Origin: Balamuthia mandrillaris
Lineage: Eukaryota > Discosea > Longamoebia > Balamuthiidae
Assembly (NCBI GenBank): GCA_031835245.1
Contig: JAVKOQ010000096.1
Span: 62,001 to 126,000 of the forward strand
Length of the DNA: 64,000 bases
Direction: 5' to 3'
Shown here: in pieces, positions 42,517 through 53,792 of the stretch
How positions within the stretch are numbered: position 1 is the stretch's first letter
Layout: every line of letters starts with the position of its first letter
Translations under genes and position numbers: made by a program
Notes under the pieces: generated by a model
Told to the model about the DNA's origin: nothing
Databases searched by the model: none
What the model saw: only the letters and a program-made list of their open reading frames with translations

Positions 42517-42780
42517 TTTTTCTTCTCTTCTCTTCTCTATTCTTTCGTATGTTGATTACCGTAAATTTTTATTCGCCAATCTATCAAAAATATCCGAAAG
42601 TACGTCGACAATATATCCATGTTTGGTAAAGTTTCAGAATCTCAGCCAATCGGGAAATTTTCGGAGGTTTACACGACCCGAAATATTTTGATACATTACG
42701 GCGATAATTGAAAAAACGGACCTGGCAGGAAAGAAAGATATTAAAAAATATATAAATAAAAAAGAAGAGAGGCGAAGCGA
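42517..42780. promoter_or_regulatory. Upstream region of the patatin gene with a GTCGAC palindrome and TATA-like run
   Basis: It is AT-rich with CG-containing words (CCGTAAATTTTTATTCGCC, GGGAAATTTTCGGAGG). CGTCGACA lies at 42603-42610, about 170 bases before the ATG, and TATATAAATA at about 42749-42758, just before the start codon. Confidence 0.45.
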
Positions 42781-45700
42781 ATGGAAAAAGAAGCGAAAGA
42801 GGAGCAAGGCCTCCCACGTGAACCTGGTGGAGAAGAGGTTGGTGGCGGCAAGGATAGAGCCGACGAGCCGCCACCCCAAGAGAAAAAACTGAAAGAGAAA
42901 GCAGCCAAAGAGCCCATGCATAGCAGCAACCCTCTGGAGGTGGACGCCCCTCAACCCTCCCCCAACGAACCCACCAACTCTGTGCACACGACAACGACGA
43001 CCACTACCACTACTACGGCCATGGCCAAAGGGGTCCTGCCAACCACCACCACCACCACCGCCGCAAAGAAGAAGGACCCACCAGAGACAGCAAGCATTGC
43101 CTTGGCCTCCTCCGTTATCGTTCCCTCCAAAAAAGACAAAGAGAAAGAAAAGGTTTTGCTCTCTTCGGACTCGATCACCACTTCTTCCTCTTCTTCCACT
43201 TCATCCTCTTCTGCCTCTTCCTCATCCGTCATTTCGCCACGTGGCTCCGAGAGCGGTAGCAGCAGCAGCAGCAACGTGGGCGGCGAGGAAAAGCCCAAAC
43301 GAAAGAGACGCCCCTCCTTCAACTTTAGTTTTCGTGCCAACAACAACAACACCATCACCGTCGCCGAGCCGCTCAAGGGGGCCGAGGAGGAGGACGTACC
43401 CGTCGAAGCCACGGCCACAACGGCCTCCACCACGCCCGCGGAGGACGGCGCCACGGAGGCAACCGCCGCGGCGGAGGCAGCAGCCGATGGAGACAAAGGG
43501 GATGAGGAGCAACAAGGCTTCATTCGGCAGCTGAACGTCGATAAGCGGCTGGAACACTTTCAGCTGGCCGTGGCGAGGGCCTTTGCCAAAGTGGCCAGCG
43601 AGGCCTCCAAACGGACCTCCAAGCATCGCAAGGCCGTTGTTCCCTCTTCTTCTGCTTCCGCACCTCCTGCCTCTTCTTCCTCTGTTGCTTCTTCTTCTCT
43701 TGCTTCTTCTCTCTTAAGCGTTCCTGAGCCAGAGCATAACGGATCGACTTCTTCGAGACAAGAGGACTTGGAGCATCGGTTGAGCACTTCGTTGCGACAG
43801 ATCATAGAGAAGAGCGGTAACGAGCAGGAGAAGGAGGAGGCGCTGGTTAGGCTCTTCTCGGCCTCGCTGGGTAGTTTCATTTCAGAGCAGATCGACACAG
43901 AGACGGAGGAGATCCGCTATGTCAAGCGGCAGACCTCGGTGAGGGCTAAGCGAGGGCAGAGCCTCTTGAAGAAGTTCGGCTCGTTGAGGAAGCCCGTCGT
44001 GACAGGGGAGGGAGAGCGAGGAGAAAGAAGTGGGAGCGGAAGTGAGGGGTCGCCGCAGATTGTGCGAGCTACTTCTCCTGGTATTACAAGAGCCGAGAGT
44101 CATAGGTTTGGTGTCACTGTTCTTTGTTTTTCTTCTTCATTCTTCTTCTTCTTCTCCGTCTTATATTAATATGTATTTAAGCCATGAGGAAACAAGTGTG
44201 CCAGAGAATGACCAAGGCAGTGGCACTAAAGGAGATGAGCACACGACTGGCTCCAGTGAGAAACAGACTGCAGAACATTTTGCTTACCAAGAAGCACTGA
44301 AGGTGGACGAAAATCATGCTCTTCGGGTTGTTACCTCTCTCGTGTATTTTGCCCTTACATTTGCTTATTGCGTTACTTAACCTGAAACAGTATCGAGGGT
44401 TGTATGGAATCTTCAAGAAGTTTGCTGCTCCTGCTGTGGTAGAAGTTGAAAACAAAAATCTCATTTATTCCTCTCTCACTCTTTTGGTATCTCTCTCTCA
44501 CCTCTTCTTGAAGTTCCTTCTTGTCACTATGCTTATACTCTTTCCTTCTGCCCCGCAGGAAAGCATTCCGCTCGCCAACAACAGAGTAGAATGCAAGCTT
44601 TCCGCAACAGTACCTCGCGTTCTCTTCGGACAAGGCCAACACCAACAAGAAGGATGGCCACTCGACATTTTTCCTGCTGATGCCAACAACACCAGCCACC
44701 ATAACAATTTAAACAATAGCAGTTCTCCTCCTCCTCCTCCATCTACAGGAAATGGAGAAGGGGAGCAGAGTTCTTCATCTGAGTCAGACTCTTTGCTAAA
44801 GTTGGCTTTAGATTCAAGGGATGACATGCTGCGGTGGTACTTTTGTTTAGAAACAAGAAAGGAAATGGCGGAAGCGCAGATGAGTCAATTGGAGGAAGAG
44901 GAGCAGGTGGATCTGCCTGTGGATGCGGTGAGAGGCTTTGTTTGGGTCAAGTACGTGCCAAGGCTACAGGCCAGGATCAAGAACAAGTATTGGTATCGGT
45001 GTTACTGCATTGCCACTCGCAATCGCATCGAACTCTTTCGACTGAAACATGTGGTAAGTTCATCCTCTGTTTATTCTCTTTCAGTTCTATGAGTTCAAAG
45101 CTATCTATTTTGCCTTATCTGAGTCAGTTCTTTTTGTCCATTTTTTTGGCAACTAATTTCTCTCTTTCTCTTTCTCTCTCTCTCTCTCTCTCTTTCTATC
45201 TCTCCCCCTCGTTTGAAGATGGTGATACCACTGCAAAGCATAGGTACAATAGAGATTAACCGTTTGAAAGAGTCACCACCTCACATGCGGTGGGGCAAGA
45301 AATATCGTAACGTCATTCTCAGCTCATCTTCCACCACGAGCGGTCCTCAAAGCTCCTCTTCCTCCATAGCAACTGTTTGCGCTCTTTCTAATCTATCCAA
45401 TGGTTCTAGTTCTTCGTCCTCTTCTTCCTCTTCCTCTTCTACTGCCTCTTCAGCTTCAGCAGCTAGTTCTCCCTCTATGCCTAATCTGATGGAACACCAA
45501 ACGAACAAATGGCCATATATCAGCGAGGAACTCGCCTTTCGTAACGAGATCATCATTCACCACAACAACAGACCGAAGAAAGCACTGCTCCACATTTACA
45601 ATTCTTGCTCAGAGGAGGTGAAATGCTTGAAAGACACTATTCTCATCAATCGCAAACGCGCTTGCACACAAGAGCTTTGCGCTTCTTCTTCGTCATCCTC

Positions 45701-48164
45701 TTCCTCACCCTCGTCATCGGCTTCTTCGGCAACTTCTCCGGTTGTTATATGTGATGCGAGAACAGGAAAGACCACAACAGCGCCATGGAAGACCATTTTG
45801 GATGAGAAGAAATCAAGAGGAGAGCACACAGTGGAAGGCAGAGAGTGGGAGCTCACCAAAGGAGTACAGCTGCGTAACTTTATTCGCGATGCGAAGGAGA
45901 TGGCCGAGAGGGAAACTGGTATTTCGGACCGTACGGTCTTTTTACTTTGTCATTGGGATTTTGCATATCCTTTTGCTTCTTTTAACTCTTCTCTCTCTTT
46001 CTCTTTCTCTCTTTCAATAGGGGGAATGTTACCCACAGAAGTAATACGTAAGTTTTCTTCTCATTCTTTCTTTTCTTTTCTTATTTTTTTTTTCGGTTCT
46101 GCTCTCTCTTCCCTTTGAAAAACTGAACGCTTTATCGTTGCATAACAGCTGCCCCAGATGGACGACTGCGGATATTGAGCTTGGATGGAGGAGGTCTTCG
46201 TTGCGTCATCGAACTGGTTATCTTGATTCGGTTGTTGAAGATCTTTCCGGACCTGTTGCAACATTTTGACCTTGTATCTGGGGTATCAGGTGGTGCTATC
46301 AACTTATCTCTTCTTACCACTGGTACCCTACTCTCTTTCTTTCAAAAGTTTATATCTTGTCTCATTTATTTTAATACTAACAAACAAAACATGCATACAA
46401 AAATTATAGGCCATGCACCAGGATGGGCGCTGCATCTATTGGGTGGAATAGCGCCTTATCTCTTCGGCAAGGACAGACAAAAGGCAGCATCTGTCAAGGG
46501 GCTTAGCGTACGCAAGGCTAAATATGAGCACACCACAATGCGTATCTTTGGAGAGGAAGTGTTTCCAGGTTCGACATTCTCTCTCTCTCTCTCTCTCTCT
46601 CTCGCTCTCTCTCTCGCTCTTGCTGTGGTGCTGTTGCAATGCTTATCTGTCTATTTTGTTATTAAACAGATGTTACTTTGGAAAACATACAAAGGCCCAT
46701 TCTTCTTACTTCGTTTTGTCTTGACAACAAAAAGGGTTGCGATGAGCGATCATGGTAATATAGCCAGCATTCATTTTTCCCTATTTGTGTGTGTTATTCT
46801 TACTCTCCTGTATCATGTAGGGAACCACGAGTCTATCACAACGTACCACTGGCAGATCATCCGCATTACCACCACCAAAGCTACTCCACTGACGATTGGT
46901 CATGGGCACCTTCCGTTGTACGTATTTTGCTCTTCTTTTGTTTCGCCTATTTTCATCCCCTATCGAACTGCTTCTATTCCTGCTTGGTGTCCTTCCTATA
47001 TTCGTTCTCTGCTACACCATCTCTGTTCCCCTCCTTTTTATTTCTTTTGTAGTTTTAATGGTTTTGGTTGTGTAGGAGGACCTCAGTACACCGTTATGGG
47101 ATCTTGTCACGCGCTCTGCCTCTGCTCCGACATTCTTTCCTAGCTTTCAAAGCCACATTGATGGCGGCATATTTACCAACAGTATGTCATCTTCCTTCTT
47201 TGCTGTTCACCTCTCTCTCCCTCTCCCTCTCCCTCTCCCTCCTCACACACACTTTTTTCTTCCCTCAAAGACCCGGCACTTGCTTCGATCAGTATCATGA
47301 TGAGCCCTTTCGTGAAGAAGCCCTACGAAGCTAAAGACATCCACGTGTTGTCGCTAGGCACCGGCAGAATTCGACAATTCATTCCAGGTTCTTTCCTTCT
47401 CTCCCCTTCTCCCCTCCTCTGTTCCCCTCCTTCCCTCCTCTCCTCCTCTCCTCTCCTCCTCTATTCCTCTCCTCTACTCCTCTCTTCCACTCCTTTCTTC
47501 GTCCACCAACTCCTCACCATTCAACCACTGTACCTTCAACAACGAAACAGGACGAAAGCATGACTGGGGGCTTATCCAGTGGGGTCCGAAGCTCACCGAG
47601 CTGCTCTTCCAATCGCACGACGCCTACGGCATGGGCGTGTGCCAGACCCTCCTCGGGGAGAACTTCCACAGGGCCAACCCCATCCTGGACAAGGCCTACC
47701 CCATGGACGACCCCCACGTCATCCCCCTCTTGGAGAAGCTGGCCAACCGGATGGACCTCACCGAGACCATCGAATGGATCAGGGTGCACATCTACGGGCA
47801 AGCAGAGAACAACGACCCGAAGAAGAAGAAGGGCGTCGTCGAGGGGAACAGACGGAAGAAAGCGGCGCTCAAGAAGAAGGCCTCCAAAAGGAAACAGGGT
47901 CGCAAGAAGGTGGAGCTCCATTCCGAGCCAAACCGCTCCGCCGGCGGTGCTGATGCCAAGGCCAAAGCCGGAAGGGAGGACCAAGAAAAGAAAGGCGACC
48001 CCGCGCTGACAGTTGTAGACCCATCCAAACCGAAGCGCAAAAAGGGAAAGAAGAAGAAGAACGGGGCGAATCATTGGGGAGATTCGGCGTGGTACTCATC
48101 CACCGGTACCTGGGATCTGTCCAGATTTCAGGCAGATCAACAGACCAAGCAGACGGACACCTAA
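42781..48164 (+). CDS. Patatin-like phospholipase with long N-terminal extension, 13 exons, 1379 aa
   Basis: Exons: 42781-44105, 44182-44326, 44391-44486, 44559-45053, 45219-45918, 46021-46047 (27 nt), 46149-46322, 46410-46568, 46670-46754, 46821-46917, 47076-47181, 47271-47387, 47551-48164; TAA stop. The first about 520 residues are low complexity plus a charged stretch. Residues about 650-780 (VRGFVWVKYVPRLQAR onward) look like a PH-type module with a Ser-rich insert. The patatin domain spans about 930-1200: oxyanion loop LSLDGGGLRCV, nucleophile in GVSGG, and the dyad aspartate in IDGGIFTN. These are the catalytic marks of calcium-independent phospholipase A2-like acyl hydrolases. The C-terminus is a Lys-rich tail. 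It probably deacylates membrane phospholipids; target membrane and regulation are unknown. Confidence 0.89.
46580..46619. repeat. CT repeat in patatin intron 8
   Basis: A CT run, with CTCG interruptions, directly follows the donor GTTCGA of the intron between exons 8 and 9. Confidence 0.8.
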
Positions 48165-48412
48165 AACTGAAATCACGCCATTCTGTAAATTAAGTCGTGG
48201 TGTACATAGATAGAAGGCGCATCCCTTCAGCCGGGACCATTTTTACCATATTTGGAAAATTAACTTCCGAACCATCCTGATCCTTTTGCGCAAAGACCGA
48301 GATGGCGACCTTAAAGGAAAGATTTCTTTGATTTTACCCTCGAATTTCGTTTTCGCAGCTTTAACCTGCGGATAAACTTTGCGGAGCATCGGTCCCAGCG
48401 AGTCGGCCTTTG

Positions 48413-48511
48413 ATGGGTTATTTGTGGATGGTAAGACCTGAATGAAACCTTCTTTCGCCTCCCAATAAAATTTCGGCTAACTGTAATCCTTTTTTTTTTC
48501 CTCATCTTCCA

Positions 48512-48546
<35 letters not shown>

Positions 48547-49280
48547 ATTCCCAAAGAACGAGGATGTTGGGAGTAGCGACAGTGACTGCGACGCAGTAGC
48601 GTTGCTGGCCGGAAACAAGGCGGCCTCATCGGGGGCACCCTACTACTACTTTTCTGGGGAGGAGGAGTCTCCCCCTTCTTCTTATTACTCTTCTTCTTCG
48701 GATTGCTCATCTGCTTCCTCATCCCCCGTCCACAGCAGTACGCCCCACTCTCCTCCTAGGGTGTCACCCCCTCCCACTCCGGACCCAAGCCACTCAGCAC
48801 CTTCGGCCACTTTCTCAGCTTCAGCATCTTCTGCTTCCTCCTCATCCACTTTCACCACATCTTCCTCCACTGTTTCCAGGAAACGGTCCAAGGATGCCAG
48901 CACACGACACCCTGGAGTGCAAAAGTCCCTCGGCAAGACCTCCCACAACAAGCAGGCACGGAAGGAGGCCAAAGAGGGCGGACCCTGGCAACACACCCAA
49001 CGGCTGGTGTTGACGGTGCGCACCTGCGACAAATGCAAAACCCAAAACACTCCCGAGTGGCGGAAGGGACCCAACGGCCCTGGAACGTACGTCTTCATGT
49101 TGTTGTTGTCCCAGCCGCAAAACAGGAAAGCTCACGCTGTATTCTTGTTTCCTTTTCTCCAGGCTATGCAATGCTTGTGGTCTGCAATATCGGCGGAGTC
49201 TCAGGCAGAAACAAAAGGAGAAGCAACAGGATGACGACAGGATACGTTCCACGCTTTCCATTTCGTCCCTCTTGAACTGA
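48413..49280 (+). CDS. GATA-type zinc-finger protein, 3 exons, about 221 aa
   Basis: Model: 48413-48430, 48557-49086, 49163-49280; TGA stop. Joining the last two exons gives one GATA finger near the C-terminus, CDKCKTQNTPEWRKGPNG then TLCNACGLQY. It is a C-x2-C-x18-C-x2-C finger, the 18-residue-loop class typical of plants, amoebae and some fungal proteins, rather than the 17-residue animal type. The upstream part is Ser/Pro/acidic, as in many transcription factors, and a short basic tail follows the finger. The first exon (MGYLWM) is a guess based on a good donor (GTAAGA) and matching phase; the true start could differ. It probably binds WGATAR-like DNA in the nucleus. Confidence 0.76.
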
Positions 49281-49763
49281 TGAGGCTGAGCGGTTGTAAA
49301 TACAAATGCTTTTTTTTTTCATGAAAACGGGACCCTGTTTTTTTTTTTTTTTTTGTGGGGGGGGTCTTGCACGAAAACTTGGGAGTGTGTCACAACCCTT
49401 CTCTCTCTGTTTTTATTTTTTGAACCCCACCCGTTTTTCTGGGTTTGCTGTGCTCTCTCTCCCTTCATCTCTTCTCTTTCTTTTGCATAGATCAGATGAA
49501 TAATTATTATACCTTTGATTGATCAATAGATTAGATCATAATTTTTGACAACCTACGATGTGTAACGTTATGTAATAGGCTACTTTTAGCCTAAATTTCG
49601 TTTTAAAGATGCTTGATTCTGATTGGCTTCCGGAGTTTTCAAGATTTTAGCTTTAAAAAGGAAAAGTTTAACTTGACGGTTCAAATTTTTAATGAGACAA
49701 AGGGGGAACTAACAAAGGCCAGAGGAAGGGAAGGAAGGAAGGAGGATTCGAAAGTAGAGGAAG
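49281..49763. other. Spacer between the GATA gene and the secreted orphan gene
   Basis: 483 bases with T runs at 49310-49360, a G run near 49367-49373, and AT-rich sequence around 49495-49640 (for example TTGATTGATCAATAG). No gene is seen. It should hold the promoter of the following secreted-protein gene. Confidence 0.45.
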
Positions 49764-51899
49764 ATGAGAAGCTGGGTTCTCCCTCTCGCTTTGGTTCTGT
49801 TGTTGGGGGTTTGCCTTGCAGCGGCGGCGAAAGCTTCATCCAGCAAGAAGATCGCCGAGGAGGAGGCGAAAAGTTTGGAGGTGGAGTACAAAGATGGTTA
49901 CAGATTCGGCGGGGCCGCGGCGCGTAATCGAAAGCTCTCCAAAGAGGAACGAACGAAATCGCAATACGACGACATGAGAAAGTGGTTTTTGGGCACGAGG
50001 AATAAACACGCATTAGAGAAAAAACCACAAGATGACGCTATCAACAAAGCAACGAGAGCGGTTGGCGTTCTCACTGGACTGACTTCTGCCGTCGCTGATG
50101 AGTGCTTCAACGGCACCAGCTTCGAGACTGGAGCCCCAAATTGCACGGCCACCGGCTTCACTCCCAAATGGACTGAAGGCCAGACGAGCACAATCGCCAT
50201 CCACGAGGGCAACAACACCATCTGGTTCGGTACAGCAACCAACCCGTTCTGCCCGGATGAACCCCTCTACTGGGATTTCTACCAGCTCGACACTGTCCTG
50301 CTGCTAGCCGGGGTCATGGGAGGGTCGTTCTATGAGACCATCGTCGCATCCGCTTTGGAGAACTTTGCCGGGTTAGGACTGGCCTTACCTGAGGGAGTGG
50401 ATTGCAGCGACATAGACAAAGAGCCCGTCATCTATGCCTTCGATCACACGATCGGTACAGTAGTTAGATACACCTCCGGCGACACGGGTTTCGAGGCTCT
50501 GGCCGATATGAAGAGTGTAGCGGCCGCTGGCACCTTTGGGGACTACATCTACTTTGCTGGGCCGAGCCAGGCCGGAGTCGTCTTCATGGTCATCCACGCT
50601 CCTTCCCATACGGTAGCTGCCACGATTAGTGACAGCTCCCTGCGCACCTGTAGGAGGTTCATCGAAGCTCCAGGCGGTCTCTACGCTGGTTGCGTTCATA
50701 ACGAAGATGGCACGGGAGCGATCCTTCGGTTCAACAACTCAGGTAGCTCCACCTTTGCTATCGTGGGCCGGATCCCCACTTCTCCTTTCGATATGACGCT
50801 GCACGACGATCGTATCTTTGTCACAACTTGGCCCAATGATAAGGATTCCTTCTTTTTCCAGAGGCGCTCTGGTGCGTAACTGTTCCATGTGATAGAGAGC
50901 GAGGGAGAAAGCGCAAGAAGAAGAAATGAGTGAGGTAAACCAGCTAGCGAGATAGAGCAAGACATAAAGACCAAGCAAGAAACAGACGAAAGTAGACAAG
51001 AACAATTGCACAAGAGAGGGAGAAAAAAGAGGTGGAAGCAAGCTCAAGAAAATGCTAACCAGTTTTTTCCACTATATCTTATTTGAGCAGAGCTCACTGT
51101 GGAAGAAAGGTCTATTTTGGAGACGAGGTTGGTGTATGGATGAGCCCTGACTTGTTGGCCGAGGACGCTAACCCTGGCCTGGAAGATTCCGATAACTTCA
51201 AATGGAATCAGGTGTGGAGGGTTTCCGACTATGAGCCTGACAGGGTGGTTGCCGTCGCCTACCACATGGGCGCCATCGCCTCCTTTGACGGCTGGCTTTA
51301 TTTTGGCACCATCAATCCTCCTGCTTTGCCCATCGCAGCCCATAGTTCAAGATATGGCTTTTCAGGTTTGTTCCCTCTTGTCGTTGTCTTTCATCTTGTT
51401 GCTTCTGTGGCTTACATCTCAATACACACTTGGTGGCGGTATCTGTCCTCGATATCTGTCCTCATCTTGTTCTTCCTCATTCTTCCTTTGTTTTATATTT
51501 CTCGCTTCAGAGGTCTCTGGTAATGAGCTTCTGGATCGCTTGTTGGTCATGCTGGGTACGCTCCGCGGCAGCATCATCGTCCGAGGCCGTACCTTTGGAG
51601 ACCCCATTCTCCTTCCTGAGTACCAGCTTGTCTCTGGCAGCCCCTTCCTGACCGTCTACAATCCCGCCGTGGGCTGGCTGCTTCGCGAGAACAACATGGG
51701 CTTGACTCAGGGAGGCTTTCCTCGCAGCGGCCTCAACGGGTTGGACAACTACTGGAACTCTCATATCTGGTCGATGGCAACCCTGAACTCCTCTTTGCTC
51801 ATTGGTACTTTGGATTGGTCGGCCATTTACCTCAACTTCCTGGAAGCTGGTATCGACGCAGATATTGCTGACGGTAGCTTTTTCCCTCTTTTATAAAGA

Positions 51900-51937
<38 letters not shown>

Positions 51938-52270
51938 AGGAGGAGGAGGAGGAGGCAAGCGAGACAGAACAAGAAAAGCAGAGAAGAGAACAAAAAAAAC
52001 TAACCTTATTGCACAACAGCCTTGCCATTCTTGTTGCCTGTACAAGATTTGAACGGAGCTGATCTCTTCCGGTTCCTCGCTGGCATTGAGGTTCCAGAGG
52101 AGGTGGACAGTGGTGGCAACAACAATCCATACACTTGCGGCTGGAACAGCATGGCAGTCCAAGGAAACGAGGTCTTCATGTCCGGCTTCAATCCATTTAA
52201 CGTTCCAGGCGCAGCATCCAACTCGCCACCACCGACCGGCGGTTGGTCTATCTCCTCCGTCTACTATTAA
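49764..52270 (+). CDS. Secreted orphan protein, possibly beta-propeller-like, 4 exons, 655 aa
   Basis: Exons: 49764-50871, 51093-51365, 51511-51873, 52047-52270, all phase 1 joins; TAA stop. MRSWVLPLALVLLLGVCLAAAA is a clear cleavable signal peptide. The rest is soluble, with several Asn-x-Ser/Thr sites and paired cysteines. Short repeated beta-strand-like units such as GDYIYFAGPSQAG, GGLYAGC, DRIFVTTWP and DGWLYFGTINPP resemble blades of a propeller. I recognise no named family. Introns 1 and 3 are unusual here in being purine-rich on the coding strand (GA runs), though both have a CTAAC branch-site-like word near the acceptor. It converges on a second secreted-protein gene with 98 bases between stops. 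Confidence 0.85.
51903..51955. repeat. GA / GGA repeat in intron 3 of the secreted orphan gene
   Basis: A GA run passing into GGA repeats on the coding strand of a plus-strand gene. This is opposite to the usual CT orientation of introns here. Confidence 0.85.
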
Positions 52271-52368
52271 ATATATCAAAACAGAAACGCTTTTAAGAAA
52301 GGAAAAGGAGTTCGAAAGGAAAGAAAAAAGTTGTTAAGAAGTACTTTTGTTTATGTGATGTTTAAGCT

Positions 52369-53543
52369 TTAACAAGAGAGATGAGCAAAGCCAGGTACAG
52401 CTTGTTGCAAGTAATAGCAGAACCAAGCGATGGCCCAAGAGTGGTTAGGGAGAATGATCCTTCCGGCAACTTGATAATTCCAATCGTTAACTTGGCTCAA
52501 TGTCCAGTTCTTAAACGCCAGCATATAAGAGCCGGCGACCTCTCCCGTTCTGTCGCAGCCGCATTCGCAGTGGAAGTAGAAGACAGTCGGTTTGTCGAAC
52601 TTGGTGTGAAGCTGCTGGTGGATGGCTGGGATCAGGGCTGGAAGGTTGTCATGTTGCCACTCGCCCAACGTTTTAGCCCTTTTTGGAGTGCGTGTTTATT
52701 TTGTTAGAAAGAAAAAGGGAAGAAGAGAACAATTGAAGAGAAAACAGCAGCAGAGGAGGGGAAGCAACAGAAGAAGAACAACAACACCAAGGGGAGCGAG
52801 AGGAACCATTTTTTGCGATAGCTAGATGGAATAATGGAAGGAGAATAGGCATCACCCCATATTTCCTGATAAGCCAGACAAAAAAAAAATGAGTAGGTAA
52901 GAAAGCAAGAAGAAGGAAGAGTGGGTACGCGAACCAATCCTACAAAGCTGCCGAGGCTTGGATGAGCGTCAAAGAATTCTTTTTCCAATTGGATATCTCC
53001 ATTCTCCAATGGGTTGTGGAAGTAGTACAACCTAATAACAAGGAGAGGAGAAAGAAAAGAAAGAGAAGAGCATAAATGGTAGTTAAAACCAATGCCTTAT
53101 GGAGTGTCGATTGTATTTTTGAAAACTTCACTTACTTCATATCAATGAGGTTGAAGTCGGCTGCATACGCGAAGAGAGCAGAGCAGAGGGCACAAGAGGT
53201 TATTAACTTATATAGAGACAGTAAAGAGAAGGAGAGGGACTGGAGGGAAGCAACAAAAAGAAGGACAATCAAAGCGAGGGAGAAAGGTACATGGTAAACT
53301 GAAATTCTGGTTTTGAGCGGCCAGGCTGAGGTACTTCTTCAACTGGTCATAGGCAAAGATGTCTTTGCCGGAGGCATCTTTGACCTTGGGCTCGTTGCCC
53401 CTGAACAGAAAATTGGTGATGTTGCCGTGTGTTGCGTGGTCCAGCAATATCACTTTCTTCTGCTCCAAATAGTCAGCGCGGACAGAGGCCACCAAGAAGC
53501 AGCAGACACCAAGCAAGCACAACACAACCAAGGACCTCGGCAT
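52369..53543 (-). CDS. Secreted PTP/DSP-like phosphatase, 5 exons, 247 aa
   Basis: Minus-strand exons: 53543-53291 (alternative end 53300), 53160-53136 (25 nt), 53031-52935, 52865-52807 and 52678-52369; TAA stop. It opens with a signal peptide (MPRSLVVLCLLGVCCFLVASVRA). The last exon has FYFHCECGCDRTGEVAGSYML, which fits the Cys-x5-Arg P-loop of the protein tyrosine/dual-specificity phosphatase superfamily (HC-x5-R-T). The cysteine-rich loop (CECGC) is odd. A conserved downstream helix ends in WAIAWFCYYLQ. It is probably a secreted or lumenal phosphatase; the substrate (protein, phosphoinositide or inositol phosphate) is unknown. The start is the first ATG before the signal peptide. Its promoter is shared with the VPS9 gene and carries three TGTCGACA palindromes. 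Confidence 0.85.
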
Positions 53544-53792
53544 TGTTCCTTTTGGTAAAAAATAAACTGTTGAATTTTTTTTTTGCACCGCTTTTTTTTG
53601 TTGCTATAAGGCATTACTGTCGACAACTACGGTATTTGTCGACACATTCTTCGCATTTTGTCGACACATAATATCGCCACGATGAAAAAACGTCCAATCT
53701 TCTTCCTGTAATGCCATACGTTTTGTCATGAAAAGTCCAACAATTGATGAGTCTAATTTCTTTTTCTATTTTCATAAATAAATAAAAAGAAG
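53544..53792. promoter_or_regulatory. Divergent promoter with three TGTCGACA palindromes
   Basis: Copies lie at 53618-53625, 53637-53644 and 53659-53666, with centres about 19-22 bases apart. They sit 75-123 bases upstream of the phosphatase start and 127-175 bases upstream of the VPS9 gene start. As the motif is a perfect palindrome it could serve both directions. Confidence 0.6.
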
